From the NCBI GenBank assembly GCA_016281165.1, contig JAEEIC010000092.1:1-8764 (forward strand): DNA of 8,764 nucleotides, written 5' to 3'. The notes beneath the pieces were generated by a model. The model had not been told where the DNA came from. It searched no databases and saw only the letters and a program-made list of their open reading frames with translations. Shown in pieces: positions 5,431 through 8,764 of this stretch (positions are counted from its first letter, which is position 1; the number at the start of each line of letters is the position of its first letter). Origin of the DNA: Bacillota bacterium. GTDB lineage: Bacteria > Bacillota > Clostridia > Peptostreptococcales > Anaerovoracaceae. The position numbers and the translations under genes are program-made.

Positions 5431-7338
5431 ATGAGAAAAGTTGAAGTAAAGGATCTTTACGAGTTCAAATTCGTCTCATCGCCCTGCTTCTCACCCGAAG
5501 GCGACAAGGCTGTCTTCGCGGTCCACAAGCCCTGCGAGAAGAACAACAACTACAGCAGCGACCTCTTCCTCCTCGAGGGAGGAGAGTGCCGCAGGCTGAC
5601 CTCCAGCCACGACGTGAGAACAGCCCTCTGGCTCGACAACGACACCCTGCTCTTCCCCTCCATGAGAAAGGCCGAAGACAAGGAAGCGGTCAAGAAGGGC
5701 GAAGCCCTGACCGTCTTCTACAGCCTCGATCTCAAGGGCGGCGAAGCCCAGGAATACCTGAGGCTGCCCCTTAAGGAAGCCCAGCTGAAGAAGCTGGACA
5801 ACGGCAGCTTCGCCTGCGTCGCCAAGTACGACTTCAGCGGCGAGGACAGCCCCCTCTGCGAGGTCTTTGAGGAGCTTCCCTTCTGGTTCAACGGAGAGGG
5901 CTACCGCTCCAAGATCAGAAGACGCCTCTACCTGGTGAAGGACGGCAAGCCCGAGCCCCTCACCGGCGAGCATGAGAGCGTTTCCTCCTGCAACGTTCAC
6001 GGCAACGACATCATCATCGTCTCCCACGAGTTCGAGAACTACCAGGGCACCGACATCGGCATCAGCCTCTTCAAGGACGGCGAGAGAAAGGTACTCATTC
6101 CCGACGGACCCGCCTGGAACAGCCACTGGGCAGGCTTCTGGGGCGACATTCCCGTCGCCACCATGACCGACGGCAAGCTCCACGGCCGCAACCAGATCGC
6201 CGCCATGTACGCCCTCGACGGCGCCGAGCCCAGGCTCCTCTTCGACAACGAAGAAGTCATAGGCAGCGGCATCACCGGCGATTCCTCCTTCGGAGGCGGC
6301 AGCAAGATAGTCTGCGACGGCAAGGATCTCTACTACGTCACTGTCGAGGATACCTTCTGCCTGCTGAAGAAGTTCAACGGCGAGACCCTCGAGACCGTGG
6401 TCAATGCCAACGGCTCCATCGACCACATCGACGTGAAGAACGGCCGCATACTGGCCACCCGCGTTGCCGAAGACAGACTCCCCGAGCTCTACGCGGTCAA
6501 GAACGGCAGCCTCGTGCGCATCGCCGGGGCCAACGCGGAGCTCTACACCGGGAGGCTCATCTCAATGCCCGAAAGGCTCACCGCCGTCAGCGACGGCTGG
6601 GACATCAACGGCTACGTCTTAAAGCCCGTCGATTACGAGGAAGGCAAGACCTATCCCGCCATCATGGACATCCACGGAGGCCCCTTCGCGGCCTTCGGCA
6701 CCCCCTACTTCCATGAGATGCAGGTATGGGCGGCCAAGGGCTACTTCGTGTTCTACTGCAATCCCAGAGGCGGACAGGGCCGCGGAGGCGAGTTCGGCGA
6801 TCTGAGGGGCAAGTACGGCACCATCGATTACGACGACCTGATGGCCTTCTGCGACAAGGTCCTCGAGGCCTATCCCATGATAGACAAGAACAGGCTGGGC
6901 GTCACCGGCGGAAGCTACGGCGGCTTCATGACCAACTGGATCATAGGCCACACCGACAGGTTCCACGCTGCCGCTGCCCAGAGGTCCATCTCCAACTGGG
7001 TGAGCTTCTACCTGACCTGCGACATCGGCCCCTGGTTCGGCAACGACCAGTGCGCCGGAGACCCCTGGAACGACACCGAGAAGCTCTGGTGGCACTCCCC
7101 CCTCAAGTACGCAAAGAACGTCAAGACCCCGACCCTCTTCATCCACTCCGACCAGGACTACCGCTGCTGGATGGCCGAGGGCATACAGATGTTCAGCGCT
7201 CTTAAGCTCAACGGCGTAGACGCCCGCATGTGGCTGGCCCACGGCGAGAACCACGAGCTCTCCAGAGGCGGCAAGCCCAGGAACAGGGTGCGCCGCATCG
7301 AGGAGATCACCGCCTGGATGGACAAGTATCTCAAGTAA
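5431..7338 (+). CDS. S9-family serine peptidase, copy B (complete)
   Basis: A 635-residue paralogue of the preceding gene, with a beta-propeller (about 1-383) and an alpha/beta-hydrolase domain (about 388-635). Catalytic residues are all visible: Ser495 in GGSYGG, Asp576 in DYRCW, His608 in HGENH, with IHGGP at 414-418 and RGGQGRGGEFGDLRG at 446-460. The C-terminus RRIEEITAWMDKYLK is nearly the same as in copy A. The main difference in the catalytic domain is at about 524-546, just after SISNW, where VSFYLTCDIGPWFGNDQC replaces ISKFLCTDNGYLYNQELL. That segment is likely to line the substrate pocket, so specificity may differ. No signal peptide is seen. The start is fixed by a strong Shine-Dalgarno site and by alignment of MRKVEVKDLYEF with both paralogues. 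The gene ends 28 bases before a strong hairpin, so it may be the last gene fully expressed on its transcript. The precise substrate is unknown. Confidence 0.95.
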   Translation: MRKVEVKDLYEFKFVSSPCFSPEGDKAVFAVHKPCEKNNNYSSDLFLLEGGECRRLTSSHDVRTALWLDNDTLLFPSMRKAEDKEAVKKGEALTVFYSLDLKGGEAQEYLRLPLKEAQLKKLDNGSFACVAKYDFSGEDSPLCEVFEELPFWFNGEGYRSKIRRRLYLVKDGKPEPLTGEHESVSSCNVHGNDIIIVSHEFENYQGTDIGISLFKDGERKVLIPDGPAWNSHWAGFWGDIPVATMTDGKLHGRNQIAAMYALDGAEPRLLFDNEEVIGSGITGDSSFGGGSKIVCDGKDLYYVTVEDTFCLLKKFNGETLETVVNANGSIDHIDVKNGRILATRVAEDRLPELYAVKNGSLVRIAGANAELYTGRLISMPERLTAVSDGWDINGYVLKPVDYEEGKTYPAIMDIHGGPFAAFGTPYFHEMQVWAAKGYFVFYCNPRGGQGRGGEFGDLRGKYGTIDYDDLMAFCDKVLEAYPMIDKNRLGVTGGSYGGFMTNWIIGHTDRFHAAAAQRSISNWVSFYLTCDIGPWFGNDQCAGDPWNDTEKLWWHSPLKYAKNVKTPTLFIHSDQDYRCWMAEGIQMFSALKLNGVDARMWLAHGENHELSRGGKPRNRVRRIEEITAWMDKYLK

Positions 7339-7365
7339 GACCGGGATAAAATAAAGACAAAGAAC

Positions 7366-7400
7366 GCTGCCCGGACCCTTGACGATCCGGGCAGCATTTT
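7366..7400 (+). terminator. Rho-independent terminator after S9 copy B
   Basis: GCTGCCCGGA (7366-7375) and TCCGGGCAGC (7386-7395) form a perfect 10-bp GC-rich stem with a 10-base loop, followed by ATTTTAA (T run 7397-7400) and preceded by A-rich sequence. This is the best terminator in the window, though its T tract is short. The next gene starts only 15 bases after the T run, with no room for a promoter between. Copy C must therefore depend on read-through or on a promoter upstream of the hairpin, which I could not find. Confidence 0.78.
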
Positions 7401-7403
7401 AAC

Positions 7404-7408
7404 AGGAG
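7404..7408 (+). promoter_or_regulatory. Ribosome binding site of S9 copy C
   Basis: AGGAG six bases before the ATG at 7415 decides the start. It lies eight bases after the terminator stem, so a folded hairpin would sit right beside the site where the ribosome loads. Confidence 0.82.
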
Positions 7409-7414
7409 AACGAC

Positions 7415-8764
7415 ATGAGAAAAGTAGAAATAGAAGATCTTTATCTTTTCAATTTCCTCGCCGCGCCCCAGTGGGCTCCGGACGGTAAAAAGGCTGTCTT
7501 CACGGTCTCTAAGGCCGTTGAAGAGACCAACGGCTACGAAAGCGACCTCTGGCTCTGGGAGGACGGCAGCGTAAAGAAGCTGACCTCCAGTAAGGACGTG
7601 AGGAGCGCCATCTGGCTGGACGACGACCGCCTCATCTTCGCTTCGGCGAGAGATCCCAAGACCAAAGAAGCTCTGGCAAAGAAGGAAGCCCTGACCGTCT
7701 TCTACTGCCTCGACCTCAAGGGCGGCGAGGCTGAAGAATGCATGAGGCTCCCGCTCACTGTACTCGATATAAAGAAGATGGATAATGGCAGCTTCGCGGT
7801 CCTGGCAAAATACGACAGGCGCGAAAAGAGAGACCCCGGCTATGAGGTCTTCGAGGAGATACCCTTCTGGATGGACGGCAAGGGCTACACCGACAGCCTG
7901 CGCAGCAGACTCTACCTGGTGAAGGACGGAAAGCCCGAGCCGCTTACCGCGGAGAACGAGCAGGTCGGCGGCTTCGCCGTCTGCGGAAACAGCGTGCTCT
8001 ACGCCTCCCACTGCTACGACAGGGTGTTCAGCCCCTACTCCGGCGTGACCCTCTTTGAGAACGGCGAAAAGAAGGTCCTGGCGCAGGATGGGACCTGGCA
8101 GGTCAGCTGGGTCAACTTCCTTGACGGAAAGCCCATAGCCGCCATGGCCGACGGAAAGCTCCACGGCGTAAATGAGATCCCAAGGGTCTACGGGCTTTGC
8201 GAAGACGGCCCCGTCAAGCTATATGAAAAGGACGAGGTCCCCGGCAGCGGTCCGGGCGGAGACTCCAACTACGGCGGAGGAGCCCACGTGGCAGTCGACG
8301 GCAAGGCTCTCTGGTACACCACCGCCTGCGGAATAAAGAACGGCCTCAGAAAGTTCGAGGACGGGAAGCTTACATCGGAATGCGAGCTCAAGGGCTCCAT
8401 CGACGGGATCACCGTAAAGAACGGCAGGATCCTTGCCGTCTGCACCGCAGAAGACAGGCTCACCGAGCTCTACGAGATCAAAAACGGAGAGCAGATCAAG
8501 CTCACCGGCTTCAACGACAGCCTCCACGACGAGAGGATCATCCCCCTGCCCGAGCCCATCACCGCCGAGAGCGGCGGCTGGACCATCGAAGGCTGCGTCA
8601 TAAAGCCCACAGACTTTGAAGAAGGCAAGACCTATCCCGCGATACTCGAGATCCACGGCGGGCCCTTCGGCGCCTACGGCACCCCCTATCACCACGAGAT
8701 GCAGATGCTGGCCGCCAGAGGCTACTTCGTCTTCTACTGCAACCCCAGAGGGGGCGACGGCAGA
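7415..8764 (+). CDS. S9-family serine peptidase, copy C (3' end missing)
   Basis: The frame is open for exactly 450 codons from ATG 7415 to the right edge. It starts MRKVEIEDLYLFNFLAAPQW and aligns with both upstream S9 genes from its first residue. The beta-propeller (about 1-385) is complete, with PD40-like strands such as PQWAPDGKKAVFT (18-30) and IWLDDDRLIFAS. The hydrolase domain begins with IHGGP at 413-417 and breaks off in NPRGGDGR. The catalytic Ser, Asp and His would lie in the missing part, about 185 residues by comparison with copy B, so activity cannot be judged from this window. No frameshift or stop appears in the visible part. The propeller differs from the others mostly at loops, for example HCYDRVFSPYSG near 199-210. 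It is probably a cytoplasmic oligopeptidase or acylaminoacyl-peptidase like its neighbours. Its expression is likely lower because of the hairpin just before it. Confidence 0.93.
   Translation, partial: MRKVEIEDLYLFNFLAAPQWAPDGKKAVFTVSKAVEETNGYESDLWLWEDGSVKKLTSSKDVRSAIWLDDDRLIFASARDPKTKEALAKKEALTVFYCLDLKGGEAEECMRLPLTVLDIKKMDNGSFAVLAKYDRREKRDPGYEVFEEIPFWMDGKGYTDSLRSRLYLVKDGKPEPLTAENEQVGGFAVCGNSVLYASHCYDRVFSPYSGVTLFENGEKKVLAQDGTWQVSWVNFLDGKPIAAMADGKLHGVNEIPRVYGLCEDGPVKLYEKDEVPGSGPGGDSNYGGGAHVAVDGKALWYTTACGIKNGLRKFEDGKLTSECELKGSIDGITVKNGRILAVCTAEDRLTELYEIKNGEQIKLTGFNDSLHDERIIPLPEPITAESGGWTIEGCVIKPTDFEEGKTYPAILEIHGGPFGAYGTPYHHEMQMLAARGYFVFYCNPRGGDGR

Larger units (their letters stand above)
3510..8764 (+). 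repeat. Tandem array of three S9 peptidase paralogues
   Basis: Three same-strand S9 genes follow one another (3510-5408, 5431-7338, 7415 to the edge). Copies A and B agree at 106 of 140 residues in the stretch from TA.SDGW to AAAQRSISNW (381-520 of copy A), with no gaps. A 41-base exact match (4971-5011 and 6901-6941) surrounds the nucleophile Ser codon. The propellers have diverged more. The array may extend beyond the right edge. Confidence 0.9.

Noticed and set aside
6726..7205. Plus-strand frames in another phase, Arg/Pro/Gln rich (also 120-368, 1552-1785, 3054-3380).
   Set aside because: They are frame-shifted readings of the M20 and S9 genes, with the biased composition expected of such shadows and no start signals.
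7347..7352. TAAAAT, a -10-like hexamer before S9 copy C.
   Set aside because: No -35-like sequence lies 16-18 bases upstream (AAGTAT at 7324-7329) and there is no extended -10. A transcript from here would also meet the hairpin at once.
1..8764. A hidden defence, mobile or phage-related system.
   Set aside because: All six coding regions are accounted for by two metabolic enzyme families. No nuclease, transposase, integrase, reverse transcriptase, toxin-antitoxin or array-type repeats were seen on either strand.

Overview
This window is densely coding and entirely on the + strand. It holds two adjacent tandem arrays of peptidase-type genes: three M20-family metallo-amidohydrolases (positions 1-3435, the first cut by the left edge), then three S9-family serine peptidases (3510-8764, the last cut by the right edge). 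I see no RNA gene, insertion sequence, CRISPR array, phage gene or defence gene. Every reading of the window comes back to gene-family expansion.

Organism: base composition is roughly 60% GC by eye. Lysine is mostly AAG, isoleucine ATC and leucine CTC/CTG, yet arginine is often AGA or AGG. Shine-Dalgarno sites of the AGGAG type are clear, and no product has a signal peptide. The proteins are cysteine-rich. This fits an anaerobic, peptide- or amino-acid-using bacterium of the gut or rumen type (Clostridia or Synergistota are plausible). That placement is inference and could be wrong.

Layout: partial M20 copy A (1-507); 49-base gap; M20 copy B (557-1936); 122-base gap with a 12-bp stem-loop; M20 copy C (2059-3435); 74-base gap with a GC-rich terminator-like hairpin; S9 copy A (3510-5408); 22-base gap; S9 copy B (5431-7338); 76-base gap with a strong terminator-like hairpin; partial S9 copy C (7415 to the right edge). 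I found no convincing promoter, so the genes look like one transcript, or a few, entering from the left. The hairpins could step expression down between units.

How the genes may work together: the S9 proteins resemble the cytoplasmic acylaminoacyl-peptidase/YuxL-like group, which cleaves short or N-blocked peptides. The M20 proteins resemble the aminoacylase/AbgB/IAA-amino-acid hydrolase group, which cleaves amide bonds in N-acyl or N-aroyl amino acids or dipeptides. A joint role in intracellular breakdown of imported peptides or acyl-amino acids is a reasonable inference; no substrate can be read from the sequence. The most notable features are the paired paralogue arrays, the mosaic pattern of identity between the M20 copies (suggesting gene conversion), divergence confined to likely substrate loops, and an unusually conserved C-terminal tail on all three M20 copies.
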